The position numbers and the translations under genes are program-made. DNA of 64,000 bases from Chromobacterium sp. ATCC 53434 (lineage in GTDB: Bacteria; Pseudomonadota; Gammaproteobacteria; Burkholderiales; Chromobacteriaceae), in NCBI RefSeq assembly GCF_002848345.1, contig NZ_CP025429.1, forward strand, positions 3,596,001 through 3,660,000, written 5' to 3'. How positions within the stretch are numbered: position 1 is the stretch's first letter; each line of letters starts with the position of its first letter. This document shows, piece by piece, positions 37,401 through 48,300 of the stretch. The notes under the pieces are model-generated. The model did no database searches, had not been told where the DNA came from, and worked only from the letters and a program-made list of their open reading frames with translations.

Positions 37401-37800
37401 CCAGCGCGGCGTTCAGATCGTCCCGCAGCTCGGCGATGGTGAAGACCACCTTCGCGTCGGCGTCGGTGATGATGGCGGCCAGCCGGTCGAAACGGCGCTT
37501 GCGCGGCGGATAGGCCGGCACCGGCACCACCCCGCCGTACAGGCAACCGAAGAAAGCGTAGATGAAGTCCAGCCCCTGGGGGAAGATCAGCAGCGCCCGC
37601 TCGCCGCCGAGGCCCTCCCGCTGCAATTCGGCGCCGATCGCCCGGCAGCGGCGATCGAGTTCGCCGTAGGTGACCTGGCTGCGCGCGCTCTCGCTCTCGA
37701 TGAATGTGTAGGCGACGGTGTCCGGCGACTCTTGCGCCCGCATGCGCAACAAGTCCACCAAGGTGCCTACCTGATGCCGCACTTGCATGAGATCGTTCAT
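34420..37800 (-). CDS. PKS5: loading protein FAAL-ACP-KS
   Basis: 1126 residues. Residues ~10-560 form a fatty acyl-AMP ligase: [37 protein letters not shown] (P-loop), [20 protein letters not shown] and [12 protein letters not shown], with the insertion characteristic of FAALs rather than acyl-CoA ligases. An ACP follows (Ser636 in YGLDSLKGS), then a KS (~700-1123) with Cys870 in [19 protein letters not shown] and KTNIGHLES. The protein stops right after the KS core ([12 protein letters not shown]), without the usual flanking subdomain. FAAL would activate a free fatty acid as acyl-AMP and load it onto the ACP, so this last PKS gene should encode the first protein of the line. ATG 37800 shares its A with the PKS4 stop codon. 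Confidence 0.92.
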   Translation of the reverse strand: MNDLMQVRHQVGTLVDLLRMRAQESPDTVAYTFIESESARSQVTYGELDRRCRAIGAELQREGLGGERALLIFPQGLDFIYAFFGCLYGGVVPVPAYPPRKRRFDRLAAIITDADAKVVFTIAELRDDLNAALGESKLAATRVLLTDGEREAGLEASWRRPVIHGNSLAFLQYTSGSTGSPKGVMVSHGNLLFNLQAVKDTFSYQAGGASVTWLPSFHDMGLIDGVLSPLYVGQHGVIMAPTTFVQRPFLWLWAITEFGGTNSGGPNFAYELCAQKIRPEEKARLDLKSWHTAYCGAEPINQGTMERFVEAFGECGFSPEALSPCYGMAETTLIVSGERRGGSRYLQLSRDALKANRAEFVDDPDAYSVVSCGAPVIETTVRIADADTRRSCKPGEVGEIWVAGPGVAGGYWDKDALNVEIFGAYTSDTREGPFLRTGDLGFLWEDKLYVVSRVKDLIIIRGQNHHPHDIEMTAAEAHPALQPTCGAAFSIVDDGEEKLVIAHEVRREALASLDIEQVVKTVRQAVNEGHGVIPHEVVLLRPASLPKTSSGKIQRQATKGHYLAQTLSLAAAGRKTAQPRPDLAEPPSANQDAAAVARFSAEQIERELRAVLASALSIGPEAIDCAEPWSSYGLDSLKGSAAVAALGDRLQTALSPTLFYDYPTLTALSRHLAGRNIAIPRAAPSAPAAAASSETPGAGEEIAVVGMACRFPGAESPAAFWDMLTAGRDGIAEIPATRWDVGQFYDPRPGTQGKMVSRRGGFLPDVSQFDADFFGIPPIEAEAMDPQQRLLLMVAADALENASIAPQSLAGSQTGVFVGICNLDYIRLCLADLDTVNTYSGTGGSQAIAANRLSYFFDLCGPSLAVDTACSSSLVAAHLACQSLRLGESNLAIVGGVNLILTPELNVVFSQAGMLAADGRCKTFDAAADGYGRGEGCGVVVLKRLSDARRDGDRVLATLLGSAVNQDGRSNGLTAPNGPAQQAVVRRALGDAGVAPAEVGYVEAHGTGTPLGDPIEFNALRAVLNEARPEDRQCWVGSVKTNIGHLESASGIAGLIKTVLSVQKGVIPPHLNLQKKNPYLECQDDRLDIPTRCQPWPDGYDRRIAGVSSFGFGGTNAHVLVGGVRS

Positions 37801-40800
37801 CACACTGCCTGCTCCGCGTAACGGGTTGCGTCCATGTCGGACTGGATGTGCCGCGCGATCGGTCTGAGCGTCCGCTCTTCCATGATGCTGAAGTGGTTGC
37901 CGTCGACGATGCGAATCGACAGGTTCTCGATATAGCGGGACCAACCGTTGTCCGGCTTGGCGCCCAGCCTGTTGAAATCGGCCACCGTGTCCTCGTTGAT
38001 GAAGGCGTTCAGGTTGTCGATGACCTGGGCCACCTGCTCGCTGGAGTCGCGCTCGACGACTTCCCTGGCCGAGGTCTGGGCCAGCTCCATCGTCTGCTTC
38101 GCGGCGCGGGTTTCCAGTTGCTGGTTGGCCTTGAACAGAACCGCCCGGCCCGGATAGGGACGGGGCTGGTAGACGACATTGGAGATGCGTTCGACCGCCA
38201 GATTGTTCTTCAGCAGATCGCGGAACGACGCCACGCCGCCGGGCAGCATCGAATGCTTCATCACATTGTCGATGGCGACCGTCTTCTCCTGCTCGTTCAT
38301 CACATAGCTGTCGAGCAGATACAGCGTCTCGACCCGCTCGCCGGCGTCGAACAGCTGCTGCGCCATTTCGAAGGCGACCATGCCGCCGCGCGACCAGCCG
38401 CCGAGGAAGTAGGGACCGCGGGGCTGCACGCCGCGGACATGCTTCAGATACAGCGCGGCCAGTTCGGTGATGGTGCGGATCGGCGCCTCGCCGCTGTAGA
38501 GGTTGTAGGACTCGATCGCGTGCACCGGCTGCCCGCCGTCCAGATAATTGGCCAGCTTGATATAGCTTTCCGCTCCCGCCCCGCCCGGATGGACCAGGAA
38601 GATGGGCGTGCCCGGCATCGCGTCGTTGAAGCTCAGCATCGCCCGGTAATGGGACGCGGCCGCCGGCGGAGGCGGCGCGGCTTCCGGCGTGCCCTTGAGC
38701 ACGATCCGCGCCTTCGGCGGCTCCTCCGCCGGCGGCGCGACAGGCTTGAGCGCCGGCCGCGCAAGCGTCTCTACGGGCGCGGCGGCAGGCTGGTCGCGCA
38801 CGGACGCCGGCGCCGGCGTCTCCTGGCCTGCCACCGCCAGGAACACCACGTCGACCACCTGCCCGACCTGGGAGGCCGAATACAGCGCCGCCGCGCTCAG
38901 ATGCAGACCGAAGGCCTTGTTGACCGCGACCACGAACTGCATCGTCATGATGGAGTCGACGCCCAGTCCGGCCAGTTCCGCGTCCATTTCGATCTGCTCG
39001 GCCGGCAATAGCAGGATCTCGCTGAGGATCCCGATGGCCTTGGCCTCGACCTCGGCGCGATGGACCGTCGCCGCCGCCGGGCTGGCCGCGACCGCCGCCG
39101 GTATCGCCTTGACCGGGCGGGCGGCCTCCTCCGGCAAGACTTCCGGCAGGACGACGCCGGTGGCGGCCTCGGCCGGCGCGCGCGCCTGGCGGTCGAACCA
39201 GAAGTGCTCGGTCTCGAATGGATAAAGGGGCACGTCGATCGCCGGGCCCTCCGCGCCCAGCCGGCGCCAGTCCGGATTCGCGCCCTCGACATAGCATTGC
39301 GCGATCCGCATCAGTTGCCGCCGCGCCTCGTCCGCTCCGCTCGCGGCGTCAAGCGCCTGGTAGAGCGCCGGCAAATCCTCCCCGGCGGACGCCCGCGCCT
39401 TGGCGTCGGCCGACACGCCGAACGGCGTTTCCCCCCCGGCCAGCACGGCGTCCAGCGCCTGGATCAGCTCCCGCCCGGACTGCACGACGAAGGCGGCGCG
39501 CTTCTCCCAGTGCGCGCGCGTGGCGTTCAGCGTAAACGCCAGCCGCTCGAGATCCGCTTGCTCCCGCCCGTCCAGCCAGGCGCGCAGCTCGGCCAGCCGC
39601 GCGCGTTGCGACGCCTTGCTCTTCGCCGAAACGGCGATCAGCGTCCATGGCGCCGCCGCGCTTCCCGCCTGCGCCTGCGCCGCCGGCGCCTCCTCCAGCA
39701 CCACGTGGGCGTAGGTTCCGCCGAAACCGAAGGAGCTGACGCCGGCGCGGCGCGGCGTCCCGTCCCGCGCCGGCCATTCGAGATTGCCGCGCGGAATGAA
39801 CACCGGCCCGCGCTCGAGCTTGACATACGGATTCAGGGTCTCGAATCCGTGCATCGCGGGGATGGTCTTGTGCTGGATCGCCAGCACCGCCCGGATGACG
39901 CCGGTGATGCCGGCGGCGCCTTCCGTGTGGCCAATCTGGGCTTTCGCCGTGCCCAGCGCGCAGAAAGCCTGCTCTTTGGTGTGTTCGGCGAAGGCGGCCT
40001 TCAGCGCCTCGATTTCAATCGGGTCGCCCAGCGGGGTGCCGGTGCCGTGGGCCTCGACATAAGCCAGCGAGGCGGGGTCGATGCCGGCGCGCCTCCAGGC
40101 CTCCAGCAATACCTGGGTTTCCATCTTGACGCTGGGCGCCGTCGGCGACGGCGTATGCCCGCCATGCGCCACCGCCGATCCGGCGATGACCGCGTGGATC
40201 CGGTCGCCGTCGGCCAGCGCGCGGGCGTACGGCTTCAGCAGCACGACGCCGACCCCCTCGCCCGGCACATAGCCGTCGGCCTGCTGGTCGAACGAGTGGC
40301 AGCGGCCGGTGGCGGACAACGCGTTGATGCTGGAGAAATAACGATAGTGCCAGGAGCTGAGCAGCAGATTGACGCCGCCGACGAAGGCCATCCCGCACGC
40401 GCCCCGGCGCAGGCTGTCGCATGCCATGTCCAGCGCCACCAGCGACGACGAGCAAGCGGTGTCCAGCGTCAGGCTGGGGCCGCGCAGATCGAGGAAGAAC
40501 GACGGCCGGTTCGCCAGCATGGTCGCGGCGTTGCCGGTGCCGTCGTGCGGCGCCACCGCCTTGCCCTGCAAGCACATTTCCTGCGCGTAATCGTAGAAGC
40601 AGCAACCGATGAACACCCCGGTGGCGCTGCCCCTGATCCGCGCGCCGTAGCCGGCGTCCTCGGCGGCGTGGTACAGCGCCTGCAGCACCAGGCGCTGCTG
40701 CGGGTCCATCGTTTCCGCCTCCTTGCGGGAAATGCCGAAGAAGCCGGCATCGAACGCCGCCACGTCGTCGACGAAGCTGCCCCACTTGCAGTAGGTCTTG

Positions 40801-42332
40801 TCGGCCTGGTTGCGGCGCTCGTCGAACCAGGGTCGATAATCCCAGTGATCGGCGGGCACTTCGGTGATCAGTTCCTTCCCGGCGACGGTGTTTTCCCAAA
40901 AGGCCCCGAGATCGGCCGCGTCGGCATACCGTCCGGCCATGCCGATGATGGCGATGCGGTCGTCGCCGCCGGCAAGCGGCGCGTCGATCCGGGAAGCGTC
41001 CTCTTTGTCGCCGGCGGCGCTTGCCGGCGCCGGACGCGCCGCCCTGGGCGCCGACGCCGGCTGAGCCGCCGGCACGGCGGCATCGCCCGGCTGGCCGGCG
41101 TGGAAATGCGCCCGGAAGGCCTCGCCGTGTTCCCGCTCGAGGAAAGCGGCCAATTCCGCCAGATTGGGGTATTCGAAGAACACTGTCGGATAAAGATCGA
41201 AGCCCAGTTCCTTCTCGATCTGCGAGGCCATCGCGATCAGGCCGGACGACTCCGCCCCGAGGTCCATGAAGTTGACGTCGGGCGCGATCGGCCCCGGCCG
41301 CCCGATCAGCTCGCTCAGCTTGCCGGTCAGATACTGCTCGATTTGCGCGCCCAGGCCGACGGCGGCGCTCGCCTCCACAGCCTTCTCCTCCGTCCGGCCG
41401 TCCTCGCGCGCCGCGCCGGTCCGGATGCGCTTGCAGGTGACGCCGACCATGTCGACCGTCACCGTGCCGTCGGCGTCCAGCAGGCGGATGTCGCACACCG
41501 TGACCTCCTCGTTGACCTTGGAAAGGCTGGCGAGGCAGTAGCACGCATTGGCCACCTGGCCATACACCGTCAGTTCGCGGATCATCAGCGGAATGAACGG
41601 CTGCGAGCGCGTCTCCGGCGGAAGCAGCACGGCGGAAGCCATGATCGCGCCATCCAGCAGCGACGGATGCAGGCTGCCGTACGGCGGCTCGGCCGCCATC
41701 TCGTCCGACAGGACCAGCCTGCCGAGGGCCTGCTCGCCCTTGACGTAAATCTTGCGCACGCTTTGCAGGGACGGACCATGGACGATCTGCTCGTTCTGGC
41801 CGTAGATTTCCCGCGCCAGCACCACCTTGGCCGGGGCCGTCATGAACGGCTTCAGGTCCACCGCCGCCGGTCGCGGCGCCGGCCGGGGGTTGAACGCCCC
41901 GCGCGCCGCCACGCTCGCGCCGTCCTCGTCAGGCGAGCGATGGCGCGCCGACGCCCGGCACAGCACGGCAAACTCCCCGTCTCCGCCCTGTTCCGACACC
42001 GAGACCGAGACCTCGCGGCCCTCCGGCAGGACGACGGGCTCGACAAAGGTCAGCCGGCGAACGCCATACGCCGCGCCATGCGGCGTCTTGGCCCGGACGA
42101 AGTCCAGCGCCAGCGCGGCGTGCGTCACGCCCAGCAGGATTCTCTGCCGCTCCACCAGGTGGTCGCGCACATAGGAATCGTGATAGGCATAGCCGCGCGC
42201 CGACGGCGACGGCCTGGCCCCGCCCTTGGCCTGCGCGTCCCGCAGCGCGCGTATCCGCTCCAGCGCCCCGGCGCTGGACAGCTCGCTGCGGCCGACCTGG
42301 GCGTAAATCTCGCGTAGCAACTCGTTTTTCAT
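37800..42332 (-). CDS. PKS4: terminal protein DH-ACP-KS-ACP-TE
   Basis: 1510 residues. An N-terminal helical stretch (1-45) looks like a docking segment. A DH-like hotdog domain (about 48-310) has His58 and Asp227 (SLLDGAI), but the HxxxGxxxxP motif reads HLVERQRILLG and the DxxxQ motif lacks Gln. ACP1 has Ser362 (LGAESSGL). The KS (~458-885) is intact: Cys627 in [19 protein letters not shown] and AQIGHTEGAAG. A flanking linker leads to ACP2 (Ser1127, LGVDSIMTM), a Pro/Ala-rich linker and a type I thioesterase with Ser1314 (GGWSRGGMV) and His1480 (DGNHFSIM). The TE marks this as the last protein of the assembly line. It overlaps PKS3 by 4 bp. Confidence 0.92.
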   Translation of the reverse strand: MKNELLREIYAQVGRSELSSAGALERIRALRDAQAKGGARPSPSARGYAYHDSYVRDHLVERQRILLGVTHAALALDFVRAKTPHGAAYGVRRLTFVEPVVLPEGREVSVSVSEQGGDGEFAVLCRASARHRSPDEDGASVAARGAFNPRPAPRPAAVDLKPFMTAPAKVVLAREIYGQNEQIVHGPSLQSVRKIYVKGEQALGRLVLSDEMAAEPPYGSLHPSLLDGAIMASAVLLPPETRSQPFIPLMIRELTVYGQVANACYCLASLSKVNEEVTVCDIRLLDADGTVTVDMVGVTCKRIRTGAAREDGRTEEKAVEASAAVGLGAQIEQYLTGKLSELIGRPGPIAPDVNFMDLGAESSGLIAMASQIEKELGFDLYPTVFFEYPNLAELAAFLEREHGEAFRAHFHAGQPGDAAVPAAQPASAPRAARPAPASAAGDKEDASRIDAPLAGGDDRIAIIGMAGRYADAADLGAFWENTVAGKELITEVPADHWDYRPWFDERRNQADKTYCKWGSFVDDVAAFDAGFFGISRKEAETMDPQQRLVLQALYHAAEDAGYGARIRGSATGVFIGCCFYDYAQEMCLQGKAVAPHDGTGNAATMLANRPSFFLDLRGPSLTLDTACSSSLVALDMACDSLRRGACGMAFVGGVNLLLSSWHYRYFSSINALSATGRCHSFDQQADGYVPGEGVGVVLLKPYARALADGDRIHAVIAGSAVAHGGHTPSPTAPSVKMETQVLLEAWRRAGIDPASLAYVEAHGTGTPLGDPIEIEALKAAFAEHTKEQAFCALGTAKAQIGHTEGAAGITGVIRAVLAIQHKTIPAMHGFETLNPYVKLERGPVFIPRGNLEWPARDGTPRRAGVSSFGFGGTYAHVVLEEAPAAQAQAGSAAAPWTLIAVSAKSKASQRARLAELRAWLDGREQADLERLAFTLNATRAHWEKRAAFVVQSGRELIQALDAVLAGGETPFGVSADAKARASAGEDLPALYQALDAASGADEARRQLMRIAQCYVEGANPDWRRLGAEGPAIDVPLYPFETEHFWFDRQARAPAEAATGVVLPEVLPEEAARPVKAIPAAVAASPAAATVHRAEVEAKAIGILSEILLLPAEQIEMDAELAGLGVDSIMTMQFVVAVNKAFGLHLSAAALYSASQVGQVVDVVFLAVAGQETPAPASVRDQPAAAPVETLARPALKPVAPPAEEPPKARIVLKGTPEAAPPPPAAASHYRAMLSFNDAMPGTPIFLVHPGGAGAESYIKLANYLDGGQPVHAIESYNLYSGEAPIRTITELAALYLKHVRGVQPRGPYFLGGWSRGGMVAFEMAQQLFDAGERVETLYLLDSYVMNEQEKTVAIDNVMKHSMLPGGVASFRDLLKNNLAVERISNVVYQPRPYPGRAVLFKANQQLETRAAKQTMELAQTSAREVVERDSSEQVAQVIDNLNAFINEDTVADFNRLGAKPDNGWSRYIENLSIRIVDGNHFSIMEERTLRPIARHIQSDMDATRYAEQAV

Positions 42333-45300
42333 CGGTCCTGCCTCCCGCCATCAATATCAAATATCGAGTATTCGGCGCTGCTGAGCCGCACGGCCTCTTC
42401 CGCGTCTATCTCCCCGCGCTCTATCCGCTGCAGGATGTCGGCCAGAAAGCGCTCCTCCGAGCTCATGCCGCCGTCGTCCGGCCCGAACCAGAACCGCTTT
42501 CGGTCGAAACGGGTCGGCGCAAGCGGCGCGCGCGGCGCGCCGACCGCCGGCGGCGCCTCTTCGACCACCATGTGGCAATTGGTGCCGCCGAAGCCGAACG
42601 AGGAAATCGCCGCGCGCCGCACGCCGCGGCGCGGCTGCCAGTCCTGGGTTCGATCGACCGGATAAAACGGGGAAGCGGCGAACTGGAACCGCGGATGCGG
42701 CTCGTCGCAATGCAGCGTGGGAACCAGCTCGCGGTGCTGCAGCGACAGCATCACCTTGATGAAGCTGGCGACGCCCGCCGCCCGCATCAGGTGGCCGACA
42801 TTGGACTTGACCGAGCCAACGCCGCAGTAGCCGGTCTCCTCGGACTGCTTCGCATAGGCGCGGGTGGCGGCCTTGATCTCTATCGGGTCGCCGAGCAGCG
42901 TCCCGGTGCCGTGCGCCTCGAAGTACGAGACGGTGTCGGCGCCGACGCCGGCCTTGGCCAGGGCCGCTTCGATCACCTCCTGCTGAGCCTCCTGGCTGGG
43001 CACAGTCAGCCCCATCGTATGCCCGTCGTTATTGACCGCCGACCCGAGGATCACCCCGAGAATCCGGTCGCCGTCGTCGACCGCCCGCTGATAGCGCTTC
43101 AGCAATACGATGCCGGCGCCCTCGCCCAGCACCAGGCCGTGGGCGTGCTTGTCGAAGACCGAGCAAACGTCGTCGTCGGACAGCACATTGGCGCGGCTGA
43201 ACGAGACAAATTGCTTGTCGTCGAGCAAGAGGCCGATGCCGCCGGCCACCACCATGTCGGCGGAACCGTTGAGCAGCGCGTCGCAACCGTCGTGGATGGC
43301 GATCAGCGAGGAGGCGCAAGCGGCGTCTATCGTCTTGGCCGCGCCCTTGAGGTTGTAGAAATCGGCCACCCGGGCGGCGACCATATTGGAAATCGTGCCG
43401 ACGACGGCCTTCGCCAGCTGCCGCTCCGACATCAGGCCTTCCGCCCGCTCGATATAGCTGCTTTGCGAGCAACCGAGAATGACGCCGATCCGGCCGCCGT
43501 CGACATCGGTCCGGGCATAGCCGCTGCGGTCGAACAGCTCCTGGGTCAGCTCGAGCATGATGCGCTGCTGCGGATCGATGATCAGGGCGTCCTCGTCGGA
43601 GATATTGAAGAACCCGTTGTCGAACAGGTCGACGCCGTCGATGAACCCGCCCCATTTCGAATACGACCTGCCCGCCGCCTTGTCGGCGCTGAACGAGCCG
43701 TCGACATCCCAGCGGTCGGCGGGAATCTCGCCGACCACGTGCCGGCCGTCCCTCAGATTCCGCCAGAAGCCTTCCAGCGTGGCCGCGCCGGGAAAGCGGC
43801 AAGCCATGCCGATCACCGCGATGCGGTCGTCGCGCGCCGGCGCCGCAACGGCGCGCGCTTCCTCGCGCCGCTCAGCGCCATGCGGCCCAGCGTCGGCATC
43901 GACGGCGGTGACCGGCGGCGGCGAATCGCTCGCCGCCGGAATCAAGCCGGCCGACTGCAACGCGTCCGCCAGCGAATGCAGCGTCGGGTTGTCGATGATG
44001 ATGCTGGGCGGAACCACCGTGTCGAAGCGCTGCTCGATGACGGACAGTATCTTCATCATCTGGATCGAATCCAGGCCGAGCAGGTGGAACTCGGTATCGG
44101 GATCGAAATCGCCGGCCTCCAGCCTCAGCGTCGCCTGGAAGATAGCGGAAAGCTCCGCCAGGACGCCGCCGGCCGCCGCCGGCGCGGCCTGCCGCCGCTC
44201 GGCATCGGGACGCGTAGATCGCGGCTCGGGCCTGGCTTCCGGCGCTTGCCCCACGCCCAGATAGCGCGCCACCGCGTCCGCCTTGCCGCCGACCACCGCG
44301 GCCTGATGGCAGCCGCTGGCCAGAATGGCGCGGAAGGCGGACAACCCGTCCTGCGTCGCCAGCGGCTCGATGCCGAAAGCCTCTCTCAGCCGGGCGACGC
44401 CGTTCTCGTCGATCCGCATGCCGCCGTCCTGCCACAGCGGCCAATTGATCGAAACCGTATGGCCATGGCACTTGCCCTGCCGCCGCTGCGCCTCGCGCCA
44501 GAAGGCGAAGTGGTCCAGGAAGGCGTTGCCGGCGGCGTAATCCGCCTGCCCCACATTGCCCTTGATCGCCGCCAGCGAGGAAAACAGCGCGTAAAAGTCG
44601 AGATCGTGCCCCAGCGTCGCCTCGTGCAGCTTTTGCGCGCCCAGCGCCTTCGGCGCCAGGACCCGCTCGATCCCGTCCCAGGTCTTGTTGACCACCAGCG
44701 CGTCGTCGACCACCCCCGCGCTGTGAATGACGCCATGCAGCTGGCCGAAATCGCGATCGATCTTCCGCACCAGCGCCTCGAGCTGCGCCCCGGCGGCGAC
44801 GTCGACGCACTGGTAATCGACCTTGCCGGCCCCCATCGCGCGCAGCGCGTCCAGCTTGGTGTCGATCAGGTCGTCCCGCACCCGGCGGCCAAGCAGAATC
44901 AAGCGGGCGCGGAATTCGGTGGCCAGCCAGCTGGCGAACAGATAACCCAGCCCGCCGACGCCGCCGCTGATCAGGTAGACGCCGCCATGCCTGGGCGCGA
45001 TCTTCCCGCCGGCCTGCGCGATGGCCCCGATCCGCCGCAGCGAGGCCAGCCGTACCCGGTCCGGGCTCAGATACTCGATATGGCGCGGCGCGTTTTCCGC
45101 AAACAGCTGCCGCCGCAGAATGTTCAACAGCGCGGCCCGCGCGCGGCAGCCGGCGGCGATGCCGACCACCCGCATATCGTATTGCGGCTTCTCCCGCGGC
45201 AGGCTCTCGGCAAAGCCGGACACCATCGCGTCGAAGCACACCGCGTCGGCCTCGCTGTCGTAAGCGTGGACGATGCGGACAGCCCTGACCTTGGCCCGCA

Positions 45301-48300
45301 GCAGCGCCTGGGTCAGCGCGACCGTGGCCCGCAACGGCTCGAATCGCCGCTCGTCGGCGGCAGGCTGGGCGCGCCCGGCCTGCTCAAGAGACCAGAGCTG
45401 CAGCACATGCGACGGCTGGATGCCGCCGGACTCGAGGTCTGCCAGCAACAGCGTGAAATCGCCGGGCCGCGCCGGATCGAGCCGATATTGCCGCGGCCCC
45501 TCCTTGGCGAACGCCGCCCCCGCGCCGACGGCGATCACAGGCGGCGTCTCCGCCCCGGAAAACCAGGCTTGCCGGATGACGTCGGCCAGCCCGTCCTGCC
45601 CGCCCAGCACCAGCAAACCGCCAGGCGCCACGGCCTCGGGCATGGCGGCGACAAGCGCCGACTCCTCCCGCCTCGTCTCGCAGACCAGCACCTCGGGCGC
45701 GTCGCCGCCGCCCGCCGGTTGATAACGCCGCACCGCCAGGCGGCGGATCGCCAGCAACACCTTTCCGTCTTCGGCGCAGATGCGGATGTTGAAGCGGCGG
45801 ATCGCGTCGCCGGACCGGCCTTCGGCCGCCTCCGGCTCGATCACCGCGTAAGCTTCCCCGGACACCGGCGCGTACAACTGGACCTCGTCCATGCTGAAGG
45901 GCAGGAAGGTGGCGTCGTCGCCGCCGGCGTCGTAGCCTATCAAGGCCTGCAGCGCGCCATCCATCAGGCCCGGCGCCAGCACGGCGTCGCCGCCCGCCCC
46001 GATCTCGGCCAGCTTGGCCACCAGCGTGCTTCCCGCCCGCCGGACCCAGCGCACGGTCTGGAAGCCGGGGCCGTAGACGATGCCGCGCCGGGCGAAGCCG
46101 GGATAGATGTCGGCGGCAGGCACGTCCTCTCGCGCGGCCCTCAGCAAGGACGCCATCTCGGACACCACCGGCCGGGCGCCGCCCGCCGCGTCGGTCCATG
46201 CGCCCCGGCAATGCACGACGGTTTCGCCGTCCTGCTCCGATACGAACTCGAAACGGCCGGGGCCCTCGGTCCGCAAGCGCAGCTCGCCGCCGGGAAACGC
46301 GAACGGCCTGATCCAGACGCAGCCGCCGAATGACGACGGCGGCTTCCCGTAGCCGGCCAGCGCGCCGCGCGCCAGCTCCAGATACATCACCGCCGGCAGG
46401 ATGGGTTGGCCCGCGATCCTATGATCGGCCAGGAAAGACTCGCGCCCGGAAAACGCGAAAGCGGCGATCTGCCCGTCGGACGGCAAAGCCTTTCCGCCGG
46501 CGACCGGCGCGGCCTCGACCAGCGCGGCCCGGCCCCCGGCGTCGGCCGCGCGGCCGGCCGGTTGCGCCATCCAGCAGCGGCGCCGCTGGAACGGATAGGT
46601 CGGCAACGGTATCCGCACCGCGTTCTCGCCGGCGTGCAGCGACGCCCAGTCGATATCGAAGCCTTTGACGTACAGGGCGCCCAGCACCGCCAGCTTGCGC
46701 GCGTAAGCGTCGGCGTCCAGCGCGTCCGCCTGCCCGACCTGGGCGCTGACGATGGCGGCCATCTCGGCGAACAGCAGCTCTTCCGCGACATCCATCGTCC
46801 GGGACGGTCCGGCGCCCATCATCGCCTGCGGGCCATGGCGGCCGTTCAGCGCCTCGTCGATTCTCGGCGCCAGATCGGCCACCGACGACGCCACCAGCGC
46901 GCAACGCCAGGGGAAATGCTCGCGGCCACGGTTCAGCGTGAAGCTGAGCGCGGCCAGATCCGCCGCCTCCGCGCCCTTGTCCAGATAGGCTTTCAGCTCA
47001 GCGAGGCGCGCGGTCAGCGCCGCCTGCGTCCGCGCGGAGACCGCCACCAGATACGAGGGCTTGCGCGGCGCGGCGGACGGCGCCGCCAACCGCGGCGCCT
47101 CGTCGACGATCAAGTGCGCATTGGTGCCGCTGAAGCCGAAGGAGCTCAAGGCCGCCCGCCGGACGCCGCGGGCCGGCGCCGCCCACTCCGCCAGATCCGT
47201 CTGCACGCAAAAGGGGCTGTTGTCGAAATCGATATGCTGGTTGGTCTTGCGGTAGTTCAGCGACGGCACCAGTTGGCGGTGCTTCAGGCACAGCAGTATC
47301 TTAATCAGCCCGACCACCCCGGCCGCCGCGGAGGTGTGGCCGACATTGCCCTTGACCGAACCCAGCGAGCAGAAACCCTTTTCATCGGTAAACGACCGGA
47401 ACGCCGCGGTCAGCGCCTCTATCTCGATCGGATCGCCCAGCTTGGTTCCGGTGCCGTGCGCTTCGACGCACTGGACGCTTGCCGGATCGATCGCGGTTTT
47501 TTCGTACAGCGCCTTCAGCAGCGCCGTCTGCGACAGCACGCTGGGCGCCGTGATGCCGTTGGTTTTCCCGTCCTGATTGGTGGAGGAGCCCCGGATCACG
47601 CCGTGAATGGTGCTGCCGTCCGCCAGCGCGTCGGCCAGCCGCTTCAGGATCACCACGCCGACGCCTTCGCCGGGGACGATGCCGTCGGCCCGGTCGTCGA
47701 ACGGCGCGCAGACGCCGCTGGGCGACAGCATGCCCAGCCGGCTCATGCCGATATAGGACGATTCGGTCAGATAGCAAGTGACGCCGCCGGCCAGCATCAT
47801 GTCGGCCTGTCCGCTGCGCAGCGCCTCGCACGCCAGGTGGATGGCGACCAGCGACGAGGAGCAGGCGGTGTTGACGGTCAGCGCCGGCCCCTTCAGGTTG
47901 AGGAAATACGAGATGCGGGACGACATCATCGAATCGGCGATGCCGGTCACGCCGTATTCGCTCAAGTCCTCGCCGGAGCGCAGGATCAATTCGTGATAGT
48001 CGTTGTTCATCACGCCGGCGTAGACGCCGGTCCGGCTGCCGCCGATATCGGCCGGCGTGTAGCCGGCATGCTCCAGCGCGTTCCAGCAGCTTTCCAGGAA
48101 CAGCCGCTGCTGCGGATCCATCCACGCCGCCTCGGTCGGCGAGATATTGAAGAACAGCGGGTCGAACTGGTCGACCTCGTCCAGGAAAGCGCCCCACTTG
48201 CTGTACGTCTTGCCCGATGCGCTGGCGTCGGCGTCGAAATACTCGTCGACGCGCCAACGCTCGGCCGGCACCTCGCCGACGGCGCCGACGCCCTGGCTCA

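Noticed and set aside
37800..39297. Upstream extension of the PKS5 frame to 39297
   Set aside because: The extra ~500 codons are Gly/Arg-rich nonsense overlapping the PKS4 thioesterase and linker in another phase; the FAAL begins at ATG 37800 next to the PKS4 stop.
39060..42317. 1085-codon plus-strand open frame opposite PKS4
   Set aside because: Same antisense GC-frame artefact; no recognisable domain.
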